DNA of 64,000 nucleotides from Quillaja saponaria. Its lineage: Eukaryota > Streptophyta > Magnoliopsida > Fabales > Quillajaceae. This document shows positions 24,311 through 36,621 of the stretch, one piece after another. The notes beneath the pieces were generated by a model that made no database searches, was not told the DNA's origin, and was given only the letters and a program-made list of their open reading frames with translations. The DNA is taken from assembly GCA_029379385.1 (NCBI GenBank), contig CM055617.1, positions 13,611,532 through 13,675,531 on the forward strand, in the 5' to 3' direction. Both the position numbers and the translations under genes were made by a program. How positions within the stretch are numbered: position 1 is the stretch's first letter; each line of letters starts with the position of its first letter.

Positions 24311-24879
24311 AAAATAAATTCTAAAACTTTTAAATAACATTAAAAAAAAATAATCATCTCATATTTCATTTTAGTTTATATCTTTCAAAATGTTATAATT
24401 TGATTCCTCTCATTTTAAAATCCCACCAATTGATTGTCACCTACATTTAAATTAATTTAATAAAAATTTAAAATCTCATCAATTATTAAAAATCTCATTA
24501 ATTATTTAAAATTTCATTAATTTACCGTCACTTTCATTGAAATTAACTTAACAGAAACATTCACACTTGGGTTGGACAATGGACAAATTTTGTCAAGTTG
24601 CTTGTATATATATATATATATATTTTTTTTTTTTTAAATACTTAAATTCTTTTTTTGAAAAAAAGAAAAGAAAATATTACTTAAAAATAAAAAATCCATC
24701 TCAACACCTACTCACATCTACCATTCAATCTACCAACCACCATCAAGTAAAAGATCACAAATTCTTCAAGAAGTTCTTCTAAACCTACTTGATCTTTAAA
24801 ACAAATCTCAAATCTCAAATCTTTCAAGCAACTTGCTCACTCTTTCTTTTTAGATTCTCTATTTTTCCTATAAAAAGAT

Positions 24880-27800
24880 TGTTACTGTAGGATTTTGTCC
24901 TACTAAGGTCTCCTGCTAAGGTCAAAGCAGATGAGTAAGGGTTCGAGTCAAGGTCTCCTCCTAAAGTCTTCTCCGAGTCTGACCTATGGGGCAGTCATAT
25001 GGACTTGTGATCACTCTGAAACTTAAATCAATATAATGTAGAGAGATAAGAATATGTAGAAAGAATGTGAGAGCCACTTGCCTTGGAGCTTTAGGATCCT
25101 ATACATAGAGTTTGGTCATCCAATAATATAATGCCACGTGTCACATTTGTACTGGATGGAGACAATCTTGTACTAATATCAGTCCACCTAAAACAAATGC
25201 AAGAAGCATAGTGAATTAAACTTCCAGTCAATGAAGGTTTTTTGAGATATTAAGATGCTTGGGTGGATAACTTGTTCTATGTACTTTTCACTTGTCTCAT
25301 ATTTCATAACATTAAAATTGAGATTTCATAAATAGCACTACTAAGATAGATTTTAGAATAATAGTGTGAGGACCGAGCTATATGTTTGGAGTACCATTTG
25401 TCATGTTTCATGAATAATTTGTAACTTTTCTAGTAACTATACCAAATTTGCTTAAAATGGAAGACCTGCTTTGAGGTTGCATTCCTCAAAAGCATAACGT
25501 TTTAGCTTCCTGTTTCATTGAATAATGACCTACAATTTGAGTTTTTATGTAGTTTATATGTAATTAATTCATAATTTATATACCTTCTTTGATGTTAATG
25601 AGATTTATCTGTCAGGTTGGACCTTTTTGTCTTGCTGACAATTAGTCTTGCTTTTCTTTTATCCTAGCCCTTGTTCAAGCATTCAAGTTCCACGAGGTCG
25701 GGCTTTTTGAGCTTTCGTACCTTTGCCAATTTAGAATCCAAGTGTGATCTAACAAGCCTGGCATCATAGTTGACTTTGCCATCTTCTCGGGGATCTTACC
25801 CTATCAACAAGGGTTTGATCTTTATAATCCTGCAAGGAGCTACACATCCTAGCATCTTATATTCTCTACAAACTGACTCGGGGTCCTTCGGGTCCTGGAA
25901 CTATAATCTGCTAACCACACTTACCTGTACTACGAGCACCAGTATAGATGGACCCTCACAAATCGGGGGATGAACCTTATTACCCGAAGGAGGTTCCTAC
26001 TACCCAAAATTGGGTTTTCCTTTCTAGAGGCTTTTTTGTATATTCCTATAACTTTAGTTGAGTAGTAGATCTCAACAAAATATTTTATTAGATTCTTATG
26101 AGAATAAACATGTAATATTATTTTTCACAAAAAGTAATTGTTAAGCTAAGCATATGGGCCATAAAACTGAAAGCGTAACTTCAAAGACTAACTTGGCCTA
26201 AAAACGTCCCAACCTGAATATGTAGTTTTAAAATTCAATTGAGAATTCTATCCTTCTATTGGGTCGAGTCGATTTTGAAGGTCTCTGAAATTATAAGGTT
26301 TAAATAATCGACCCAATCGATATATTATATAAATAAGAGCCTAAATTCTGCTAGCCCAGTTCAAACATGAACCACCTTATAATCCTACCAAGTTTAAGCC
26401 CAATTCTTAGCAAAGCCTGAAGTTAAATTAAGAGAAACATTAACTATGCAAGTTTGAACTTCATTTATCTCTCAATTACAGCTACTAGAGTGAAAAATAG
26501 CCACAAAGCTCTCTTCCTCTCTTGAATAATTTTGAGTTTGGATTTGGATCCCTTTTTGTTTTTCCTTTAAGACGTTCTCTTCATCTTCACAATGACGAAA
26601 CCATCCTTTAACACACTTCCATATTTGCAAGCAAATGCCTCGAGCAGATAACAATCTTGCTTAAACCCCTTAACTTGCGTTTTCAACTTAAGTGGTATCT
26701 CTAATTTTGGTCACGTATAATATTCCTCAATTGGTGTTGCTTCGAGAAGTTTAAATGTGTAATTTTCCTCACTTTTGTGTTAATTTTTAGAAATCTAGTA
26801 TGTAATTTGCTATTCATACTAATCATTTATTTCTTAATTTATTTCGAAGTTTGGATTTTGTAAGTTCAAATCTATGTTTTTAATACTTGATTTTGTTTGT
26901 AGGGTTAAAAAAAAGATTTAAGAACTGTATCTTGTATTTGAAGAATAAAAAATTGAACACTCAATTAACAAATCGAAACTGACTAAATTTATAGTGGTTG
27001 AAAATTTTTAAAGACTGACTTGTTTGGGTGGTGTATATTAGTTGATGAATTTACAAAATTGACATAGGCAGGTCGATTGGCTAAGGGTCCAAAACCAACC
27101 TGACCTGATCACATGCACACCCCTAGTAATTGTGCAATAATATTTTGAAAATATAATGCTTAACTACCCAATCATGCTTTACTGACCGATGAATTTATAG
27201 CTTGATCCCAGTTGGTTATATCTCTTAGAGTACGGCCTAGGCAAATTAAGAAGTTAAATTAATGAATGTGCTCATCTCTGTGATGATCTCATAATTATAA
27301 TAGTTAGGTAAACTCTCGAATCATACTCGAATAATTAAATCATGACATATTATATAACTTTGGGTATTTATAATACAAAGTCACTTCCTTTAGACATTTT
27401 AGCACAACGCGAGGACTAGGTATGCGACCTTAAAATAATAAACAAAATGTTTATGCAAATCAATCATATTATCCAGAACTATAAAATCATAGATTGCCAA
27501 GCATATAATGTCAAAGCAATTAGGTTATAGCATACCAAAGTCGCTCAAGAGACTGGGAGTGCAATATCAAAAAAATGTTAGGTTATTTGACTGTGTTACT
27601 ATGTGTAACTGTGCATTAGACTTTATCAAAACAAGATGTGTTGGTCATGATAGGTCTATGAATCGAGTAAAATATAATTAATTTATTGCATACCTTTATG
27701 CTATTAAGTCAGTGGGAGAGGTTTCTTTCTTGTCGTTCATTTCGAGTTATGGTGTCTCGAAAAGATCTATGAGGTCTTGAGCTGTCTTCAACTTTGAGTT

Positions 27801-30156
27801 ACATTCACCCTTAAGACAATAATCACAATGTATATGTGGTTGTCCAAGTTTTTATATGGTCCTTCTTTGCTTTTTATGTCATGTGATAATATTGACTGAG
27901 CTTTTTATTTCATGCCAAATCATATAAAACCAAGAATTGTTCATAAATCACGTATGTATTTACGTACTACAAATCATATGTGGCATACGGCTAAAATTGC
28001 CTCTTAGAATGTTCATTTATATGTTCCATATTATAAGGACAACAATAAACAATAACATTACTTTGTAATTGTTAAAAGTAGTAAGGAATTTATGTCCAAG
28101 TCCAGAGGCCAGTCATGAAATTATGCTTTTATGCACGTGTATATATTCGAGTGCATCGAAATAACTTGCATGGTTCGGCCATTAGGTGGCCTAATGTTTG
28201 AACGATCTTGGATACCAGGCACAAAGATTATAATACTGAGCAATTCTAATTAATCAATAAGTCTAAACATAAATTCATTTATATGCTTACTCTCAAGAAA
28301 ACAAAAGGAAAATAAAACATTTTTATTTTCTCATTCTAGGCTCAAGAGCCAGGGACATATATATATATATATTAATGCTTAAGCTTATGGAGTTTCATCA
28401 AGCATTGTTTTATAAGGAGTCTCTAAAAATTACTTGAACAGCTCCTTAACTTATCCAAACTTGAAGAAAGTTGTTGAATATTATGAATTTATTCCAACTG
28501 GTTTAACCATAAAGTGATTAAAATGTAATAGGGCACTTAAGTAGGCATAAAGTGAGATAAGCATGTGATTCTAGGTGATTTGTATAAAAATACAAGATTT
28601 GTAGGTAATTCTATAAGAACATGAAAATTTTTAAGCAATTATACGAAACTCTTAAAGTTTTAGGCCACTTATAAAATTTAGGGGCCTATATGTAGCTCTC
28701 CAAAAGCATTTATACAATGTATTTGAATTCATAAAGATATGAGGGTGCACTTATAAGATATACAAGAGATTTTGGTAAATCTATACAATCACTAACATTA
28801 TGGGCAAAACAAGTAATTTTACAAGATTTGGGCTAACATAAAAAAGATATAGTAGTTAGGGTCATATCTATGAATATTTAGGGCCATTTATGTGAATTAT
28901 AGGCAATCTAGGACACTTGTAAAAATAAGCAGAGATATGGGCCCATTTCATAAACATATAACAATTAGGGCCATTTTAGCAAATAGATAAAAATATGAGC
29001 CTCCCATGCAAAAGTGTAAAAGTTTTAAAAAACTTCTTTCGATATTGAAAGATTTGTACCCTTTCCATAAATTCTTGAAAGATTCAGTCCAAATATGAAA
29101 ATATATATAAAGGTTGGGATCGATATTATAAATAATTATAAATATTTAGACCTTTTCAAAACTTGAAAAAGTACAGGGACTAAATGACAATATAGCAAAC
29201 TTGCGTTGATATGGACCATGGGTCCTAGCCGAACTCTAGCAAGCCAAGTCGTTTAGGTGAGCCAGCCTTCAAGGACTCAAGCAATTAGAGGTAAGTTACT
29301 TTGGGCTGCGTTTAGGCCCGACCTGATGGACCTAGCTACTTGAGTTAGCTTGGATAAGGTAAGTTGTAGGCCGGTCTAGGTCAGAAACTTGCTGATAAAG
29401 GAAAATGGCTTGGCGAGCCGAGCTTGTTTGAGGTTGGTCCTAGATACTCAAACGGTCTAGTAGCCCAAACTGCTGAGCCAGGTAGCCCCCATGCAGATTA
29501 GGGACTGGAAGCGAGCAGGTGTCTTGTGGATTGTGGTGGCATATGGCAGCTTTGTTGGTGGTGACATGACTGACCCAAGGTCGTGGTTACTGTAGGCGGT
29601 TTGGTGATTACTCTGGGTCACTGGTTTACACTTGAAATGTTTTGAAGCTATGTTGTAAAGGAGGATAAAGATTAAGCTTTATGATAGAGAGCGTCCATTG
29701 CTTGTGGAGATTGGACAAGGTGACAATGGGAGTTTAAAGATCATGCTCAGGAACTCAAGAGCTCGAATAGTTAATTATTGTGCTTGTGTTGATATTTGAG
29801 TTGGAGAACTATGTGAAATTCGAGAAACCCAAATTTTGTGGTTTTTCACATATGACGCCAATGTTATTATAGGATTTTTTCCTACTGAGGTCTCTTCTTA
29901 AGGTCTGAGCTAACAAGCATACTAGTAAGGGTTCGAGCAAAGGTCTCCTCCTAAAGTCTTCCCCAAGTCCGACTTGTGGGTCAGTTCTATGGACATGTGA
30001 TCAATTCAAAACTTAAGTCAGGACAGTGTGAAGAGATAAGGATATGTAAAGAGAGAGTGAAAGCCCTGGAGCTTTAGGCTCTTATATAAATAGTTGTCCA
30101 ATAGTATGATGCCAAGAGTCACATTTGTATTAAATTGGAACAATCTTGTACTAACA
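24880..30156 (-). mobile_element. E4: 5.3-kb LTR retrotransposon without coding capacity (LARD-like)
   Basis: Two direct repeats of about 297 bp (24880-25178 and 29862-30156) share GGTCTCCTCCTAAAGTCTTC and CAATCTTGTACTAA and have matching termini TGTTA...TAA(C/T)A. Perfect target duplications AAGAT flank the whole unit (24875-24879 and 30157-30161). A primer-binding-site-like TTGGCGTCATATGTG lies on the minus strand just inside the upper LTR (complement of 29847-29861), giving minus orientation. The 4.7-kb interior contains no gag, protease, integrase or reverse transcriptase motif in any frame, only diverged periodic repeats (about 28.56-29.2 kb) and GC-richer leader-like sequence (29.2-29.5 kb). 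It fits a large retrotransposon derivative that relied on proteins from elsewhere. Confidence 0.82.
28560..29215. repeat. Degenerate periodic repeat inside E4
   Basis: Diverged units of about 30-40 bp around TTAGGGCCATTTATGTGAA and related forms. It is the inverted counterpart of the array in E1 (5400-5880). Confidence 0.45.
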
Positions 30157-30161
30157 AAGAT

Positions 30162-30757
30162 ATTTTAAGCTCTCAATCCTTTCTCATTATCCCTTATATA
30201 CTCTTAGTAAATTACTTCAACTTAATTTCCTTGGATTATGTTGACATTACACAAACTTTCCTTTATTTTTAATACTTACACAAACCTCTCTTCAAACTTT
30301 AAAACAAGCTACAACTAACCCTAAATCCTAAAAAATTAAAATAAACCTTCTAAAATATCATTATGGTCTTCTTATATAAAAAATACATATGATTTTTGTC
30401 TTATTATTAATCTTAAAATAATATATAAACTGATATTGAATTATTGATCATTCCTAAAATTCTTAAAAAAAAAAAAATTGTTTATAAAACACTATAAGTT
30501 TTTAAAGAATATGAAGTATTTACCAAATGTAAATAGCGTTTTTTTTTTTTTTTTTTTCAGTTGTATTATTATTTTACGAATGATTGTCAATTTAATTTTA
30601 TTTATATCTCTTTTAAGTTGAATAATAACATATTAAAATGAATATTTTAAAATTTTATTTGTCTCTTAATATACACTAAGGATATTTTAGGTACTTTATC
30701 TTTCATAATTTTAAGTTTATGAGGGTATATACAGGTTTTAAAAATAGAAGAGAGGTC
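30162..30757. other. AT-rich spacer between two retrotransposons
   Basis: No gene or repeat boundary is seen. It contains T- and A-tracts (around 30470 and 30540). The minus-strand frame at 30703-30915 overlaps the E5 LTR and is not a gene. Confidence 0.5.
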
Positions 30758-31989
30758 TGTTGGTCAATATTATAATAATCAATAACAAAAATTGCAATAA
30801 AAAATAAATAAACTGTTGTAAATAAATAATTAAATTCAAACTTAGTCAAGAAATATGTAAAGACTGAGATAAGGGACGGATATATCATTTTCTTTAAGAC
30901 AATTCGTGCCCCCATAATACAACAACTAAACTACTATATAGAGTATGTCTTTCAATTCTCTGCACAAGAAAGGAGTCGAGTTCTCCCTACTCACACATTT
31001 CCTTGCCTAATGTATAATAGAATATAAAGATGGAATTATAAGAATTGTATGTATATAGTGTTGTACATATGTATGCAATTAAAAGTGAGAATGTAAGGTA
31101 TATATAGTTATAGGATTTGTAACTCTTATATCAATATAATAATTGAAATGAATAGGAAATTAAATGATATAAGTTACAAAATCAAATATTGAATTATAAC
31201 AATTCAATTGTAATAAAATACTGAATTTCAAAAACTCAATTAAGAGTTATGGTTACAAATTCAAATCAATTGAATTTTTTGCTTACAACTCCATCATTCA
31301 AAACTGTTTTGAAATTTGTAACTCCCAAAATTATAATTTCAAAAATATGCCTCATAAACTCCATGCTTAATTATAATAATTATTAAAATATCATAACAAT
31401 CCCCCACTTATTTCAATAACAATTATAAAAATATATTCTATATAATATTGGACAAAAATAGACTACCATGCTTGATAAAAGTAGCAATGCTTTGAGCTTT
31501 CACTTAGCATTTTTACAAAACTTAGTCCAAAGTCAATAATGGTAGTGTAACATTGAACTATGACTGCTTAAAGGATTCAAGAAATGTATATTGCACATAA
31601 TAATCCTGGTGTAAATTTTGAACTCATAAGTCAGCACTTTACAGCCTTGTGCTTATCTCAATTTCATGAATATTATAGAGAATTTAGCCTAGTTCTCATA
31701 GGAGCAGCCCCACTCCAACACTCACATAGGTGAAATCCATCAAGAGTGCTTCTGCAATTCATGACACTCTACTCATAAGAGTTACATATTTCATTAAGAG
31801 TTAAAATAACTCAATCTTACATTTCATTGCATAATAGATACACATACATCATAGAAATGGTTTTTAGTTGTGCATCAGACCTCCAAACTACTTTATGATT
31901 CATTTTTCCTTTTGAACCTGACTTTTATGATCTTTAATCACTAGGTTGGGTATCCTCATAAGTAGTTTCTTACTCTTTAGACTTAATAC

Positions 31990-33330
31990 TCATCCCCTTA
32001 ATGTACTCTAGATCTTTTCTCTAGCTAAAGATTTTGTCAAAGGATCAGCAAGATTATCATTTGATTTCTTATAACTCACATGAATGGTACCATTACTCAA
32101 ATATGATCTTATCATACAGTATTTTTTTCTTATAAATATGGACTTGCTATTATAAAAATGATTGTTTACTCTACCGATGGTAGCAATACTGTCACAATGA
32201 ATTAAGATGAATGGTACTAGTTTTTCCCAAATTGAAATTTATTGTATTAAATCTCTCGACTAGGTGGCTTCTTCACTAGCTGAAGCTAAAGCAATAAGCT
32301 CAGCTTCCATGGTTGACTTAGCAATTATTTATTGTTTCTTAGATTTTCAACAAATAGAACCATCACCCAAAGTAAAAGTATAACCAGTAGTAGATAAGGA
32401 ATCACCTAAAAAAGTATTCCAAATAGCATCAAAATAGCCTTCAAGTAGACCTAGGTATTTTTGATAAAATATCCCATAATATTTATGCCACTAAGATATT
32501 TCATAACATGTTCTATAGCATGCCAATGCTCAATATTTAGCTTACTTCTGACTTTGTCAAGTAATCCTACAACATACGCAATGTCAAGTCTAGTACAATC
32601 AGTTAAATAACGTAAACTCCTATTATACTGGCATACCCATTTTAATTTACAATAAATCTATCATTATACGTGAGTTCTAAATGAACATAGATGTAAAAGG
32701 AGTATTCACATGCTTGCAAACATAATTGTATTTTTACAAGATTTTATTCACATAATGTGCTTGATCTAAATATATCTCATCATTTTTTTCTAGTAATTTT
32801 ATTGCCAAGAATGACATTAGCTTCACCAAGAAATATCAAATTTTTTGTGAAGCAAATTTTTGGTTTCTTTTAAGTATATTCAAATTAAAACAAAAAATTA
32901 ACATATCATCCACATACAAGGTAATAATAACATGAAAATCACCAATAGATTTGTAGCATAAATATTTATTACACTCATTTGATTAAAATGCATATATCAA
33001 ATTTTTCATGCCATTGTTTCGGGACTTGTTTCAATCCATATAAGAAACTTACAAATTATATTTTCTTGCCTATTCACAATAAACTTTTTGGGTTGATCCA
33101 TATATATTTCCTCTTCTAAATCTCTATTTAAAAAAGTTTTTTTAACATCTATTTGATGTATCAACAAATTATGTATAGAAGTTATAATAATCAATAGTCT
33201 AATAGATGTTATTCTAGTAACTGGAGAAAAAGTATTAAAGAAGTCTAAATATTCTTTTTGTTTAAAACGTTTGGCTACAAGCCTAGCCTTAAACTTATCT
33301 ATGGCACCATCTAGTTTTAATTGTTTTCTA
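31990..33330 (-). pseudogene. E5 reverse transcriptase-RNase H remnant
   Basis: 33006-33194 gives IHQIDVKKTFLNRDLEEEIYM (reverse transcriptase; the usual DVKTAFLxG is altered). The catalytic LYVDDMLIF lies around 32895-32922. 32270-32410 encodes the RNase H segment LSTTGYTFTLGDGSICW and STMEAELIAL on the minus strand. The end near 32000-32030 carries LADPLTKSL. Many stops and frameshifts show it is inactive. Confidence 0.88.
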
Positions 33331-33779
33331 AGAACCCATTTACACCTTATGGTTTTACAACCTGGGGGTAAATCTATTAATTTCCATGTTTTATTAAAGA
33401 TTAGTGAATCTATCTCATTGTTTATAGCTTTTTTTCAAAAAACTGAGTCAAATGATGCTAATGCTTTTTGAAAAGTAATTGTTTCTTCCTCAATATTAAA
33501 CTAAATAGCCAGGACCAAAATATTTTTATATTCTAACTCTTTTACTCCTTCTTGGTTCCACAAATTCAATATAAGATGAAAGAGTAGAAGATGAGATTTC
33601 AGAAATATTTATTTTAAAATTTCTTGGCCCCATTACTCTTAGTTCTAAAATGAAATTGTTTTCATGAAAATAGTATTAGTTAACTCAATAATCACATTTT
33701 TATCAAAATTTAAAAATCTATAGGTAGGATTATTCAAAGTATAACCAAGAAAAATACAAGTAGAAGCTTAAACACCAAT

Positions 33780-34440
33780 TTTGGATCTTTTTGGATCCAT
33801 CATATTTACATAAGCTAAGCACCCCCAATCTTTAAAATAATTCAAGTTTGGTTTGTGATTATTCCAAAACTCAAAAGGTGTTTTATTAGATTATTTATGG
33901 GGAATTCTATTCAACAAGTAACAAGCTGTTAAAATTGCTTCTCCCCAAAAATTAGAAGAAGCACTAGCATGAACAAGCATAGCATTACACAAATTTATTA
34001 AAGTCATATTTTTTCTTTCAGCTACCCCATTAGAAGTTGAAGAGTAAGGAGAAGTAATTTCATGAACATTTCCTAAAGATTGCATAAAAACTTCATACTC
34101 ATTTGATTCATATTCTTATCCTCTATCACTACAAAAACATTTAATTTTTCTTTCAAATTTGTTTTCCACCTCATTTAGAAAAAATTTAAATTTTTCAAAA
34201 GCATCAATTTTATTTTTCATCAATACACATAAGCATATTTTGAGAAATCATCTATAAAAGTAATAAAATATCTATTTCCACCATGAGTTGAAACTCCTTC
34301 AAATTCACAAATATCAGTACAAATTAAATCTAAAAGTTCAAAAGATGTTTTGACACTTTTGTGAGGCTTTTTAGTAATTTTTGTCAAACTACAAAAATCA
34401 CATTTTTCAAAATTTTATCTAACTTAGGATTGATTCCTAA
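33780..34440 (-). pseudogene. E5 integrase remnant
   Basis: 33891-34085 gives HEITSPYSSTSNGVAERKNM, then LINLCNAMLVHASASSNFWG and EAILTACYLLNRIPHK, the conserved C-terminal part of the copia integrase core with the catalytic-Glu region (GVAERKN). Upstream sequence to about 34440 is in other frames with stops. Confidence 0.85.
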
Positions 34441-34452
34441 GTTACTCATCAT

Positions 34453-34889
34453 TTAAACATATTTACTATTCAAATAACATAAACGTTCATGCCATAAATT
34501 AGTAGAAGAAAGCATATAAATAGAAATAGAAGGCATTTTATTCATATTAATATTTATTTTAAACATACCATCACAAGCATAACCCTCATCCACAAAATTT
34601 TCACTTTTGGTGATAACATATTGGTCAGATTCAATAGTTTGTTTGAAGCCTGCTTTGTTAAGAAAAAAAGAAGACATAATTTTTTTCTCATCTAGGGTGT
34701 ATAAAGAAAATTTATAAGTTTAAGAATACGCCTATATATGAAATTTATTTTCACCTCACCTTCACCCAAAATTGAGTTAGTGTGGGAGTCCCTAGGCATC
34801 ACTTCTTTTGGCTCGTCATAAGATACATATTTTTTTAACCAATCTTTTTCATAGCAAACATGCCTAATAACATCTGAGTCTCCCACCAA
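34453..34889 (-). pseudogene. E5 protease and pre-integrase remnant
   Basis: 34692-34889 contains GDSDVIRHVCYEKDWLKKY, matching the copia aspartic-protease start where DSGA(T/S)xHVC is usual; the active-site DSG is altered to DSD. 34453-34677 ends in LWHERLCYLNSKYV, the GAG-pre-integrase LWHxRLGH-like motif with its His changed. Both are degraded. Confidence 0.75.
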
Positions 34890-34939
34890 CCCTTGGACCC
34901 TCCAATCATATTTATTTCAATGATCATCGCCACAAGTGG

Positions 34940-35872
34940 TTCCTCGATAATGTTAGCTTTAGGAATTGGCCCACATTTCTGGAATTTAAAAATTTTGGTA
35001 GTATGTATAGGCTTGCTACATATATAGCATGCTTCACCAAAGGGTCTTAAATGTGGTCATTTATTTTTGATGCTATTAGTAACATTATCTCTATTTTGGT
35101 GAGGATTTTTATAAGATTTCTTCATATGCTTACTCTTTGGCTTCAGTTGGGCATTATTTTTCATGTTCTGACATTTGAAAAGATTACAATTAGTTCCAAG
35201 AGCATTTACCTTGATATTAGAATTACCATTTTCATTTTGTGTGATGATTAAATCTTGATTTCTAGCTTCCTCCTTAACATGCTACTAATGAGACTTTCCA
35301 ATGTTGTCTCCTTTTGCTTGTGACATAAAGCTTTTTGGAAGTCCTTCCATGTAGAAGGAAGTTTGTCAATGATTGCAGCAACTAGAAGATTATCATCAAT
35401 CTAGATGCCTTCAAATCTCACTTCATGTGCTATCATTTGAAATTCTTGAGTTTGTTCAACAACAGACCGGTCATCCACCATTTGATAGCGAAAAAATCTA
35501 CTAGCAACATATTTCTTTGCTTCAGTCTCTTTAGTGTAATATTTTTCTCCAAGGCTTTCCAAATCTTTTTTGCAGTAATATAAGTACGCTCATAATAATC
35601 ATAACATTCATCAGCCAAGCAATTCAGAAGATAGTAACGACAATTATATTCATCATTTTCCTATTTTTCAATTTTTTCTTTTCATCATCTGACATACCAT
35701 TTGTTGAAACTTTCTGAAGATTCTTCTCAATTAGAACATTAGGTACCTTTAGTAGATTAAGATAGAACAACACCTTTCCTTTCCACCTCTTGAAGTAAAC
35801 TCCTTTGAAGCAGAATGGTTTGTTTAAGTCACCAACACCTCCCTCGTTCTTGACTTCAACAACAGGTTCCAT
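34940..35872 (-). pseudogene. E5 gag remnant
   Basis: Starts at the ATG at 35872 (minus strand) with MEPVVEV and [20 protein letters not shown], a copia gag N-terminus. After a frameshift it continues as [20 protein letters not shown] and LEKNITL (35433-35618). A decayed zinc knuckle, CYICSKPIHT, lies near 35000-35040. Frameshifts and stops separate the parts. Confidence 0.8.
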
Positions 35873-36621
35873 TTTTTTTCCTTTTTTTTTCCTAACCGAA
35901 TTGTTTTAAAATTGTTGGTCAGTATTACAAATAATCAATAACAAAAATTACAATCAATTATAAATAAACTGCTATAAATAAATAATTAAATTCAAACTTA
36001 ATCAAGAAATATGTAGAGGCTGAGATGAGGCATGAATATGTCATTTTCTTTAAGACAATTTGTGCCACCATGGTGATTACTCAACCGATGCAGAGTTTTC
36101 TTAATACGTTGTCTCCAGGCAACTACTACACAAAGTATATCTCTTAATTTTCTGCACAAGAAAGTAAACGAGTTCTCTGTGCCTACACCTTTACTTACTC
36201 AATGTATAATAGAATATAAAAATAGAATTACAAGAATTGTATGTATATAGTGTTATATATATGTATGCAATTGAAAGTGGGAATGTAGGGTATATATAGT
36301 TGTAGGATTTGTAACTCTTATATCAATATAATAATTAAAATAAATTTTAATTTTAAAATTGAAATAAATAGCAAATTAAATGATACTGAATTTTAAGTTA
36401 CAAAATCAAATATTGAATTGTAACAATTCAATTGTAATAAAATACTGAATTTTAAAAACTCAATTAAGAGTTATGGTTACAAATTCAAATCAATTGAATT
36501 TTTTTTTGTAACTCCATAATTTAAATTTTTTTTGAAATTTGTAACTCCCAAAATTATAATTTCAAAAATATGCCTCATAAACTTCATCCTTAATTATAAT
36601 AATTATTGAAATATCATAACA

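Larger units (their letters stand above)
30758..36621 (-). mobile_element. E5: nearly complete, decayed Ty1/copia retrotransposon
   Basis: LTRs at 30758-31398 (3' LTR, 641 bp) and 35913-36621 (5' LTR, 709 bp) share TGTTGGTC...CATAACA termini on the plus strand. Target duplications are AGGTC (30753-30757) and AGGTT (36622-36626), 4/5 matched. A polypurine tract (AAGTGGGGGAT, complement of 31399-31409) borders the 3' LTR. The 5.86-kb unit carries gag, protease, integrase, reverse transcriptase and RNase H in the copia order on the minus strand, all disrupted. Most of the length difference between LTRs comes from about 60 bp near 36071-36135, including ACTCAACCGATGCAGAG, absent from the lower LTR. 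The gag ATG is only 40 nt from the 5' LTR, and the sequence in the PBS position (ATTTTAAAACAATTCGG) does not match the usual initiator-Met site. Confidence 0.92.

Noticed and set aside
24928..24945. GGGTTCGAGTC resembling a tRNA T-arm or pol III B box
   Set aside because: It lies in both LTRs of E4 and no cloverleaf or A box can be formed around it.
26258..27124. Possible MITE ending CACACCCCTA at 27124
   Set aside because: The right end resembles hAT-type termini, but no matching left end or 8-bp duplication could be found inside E4.
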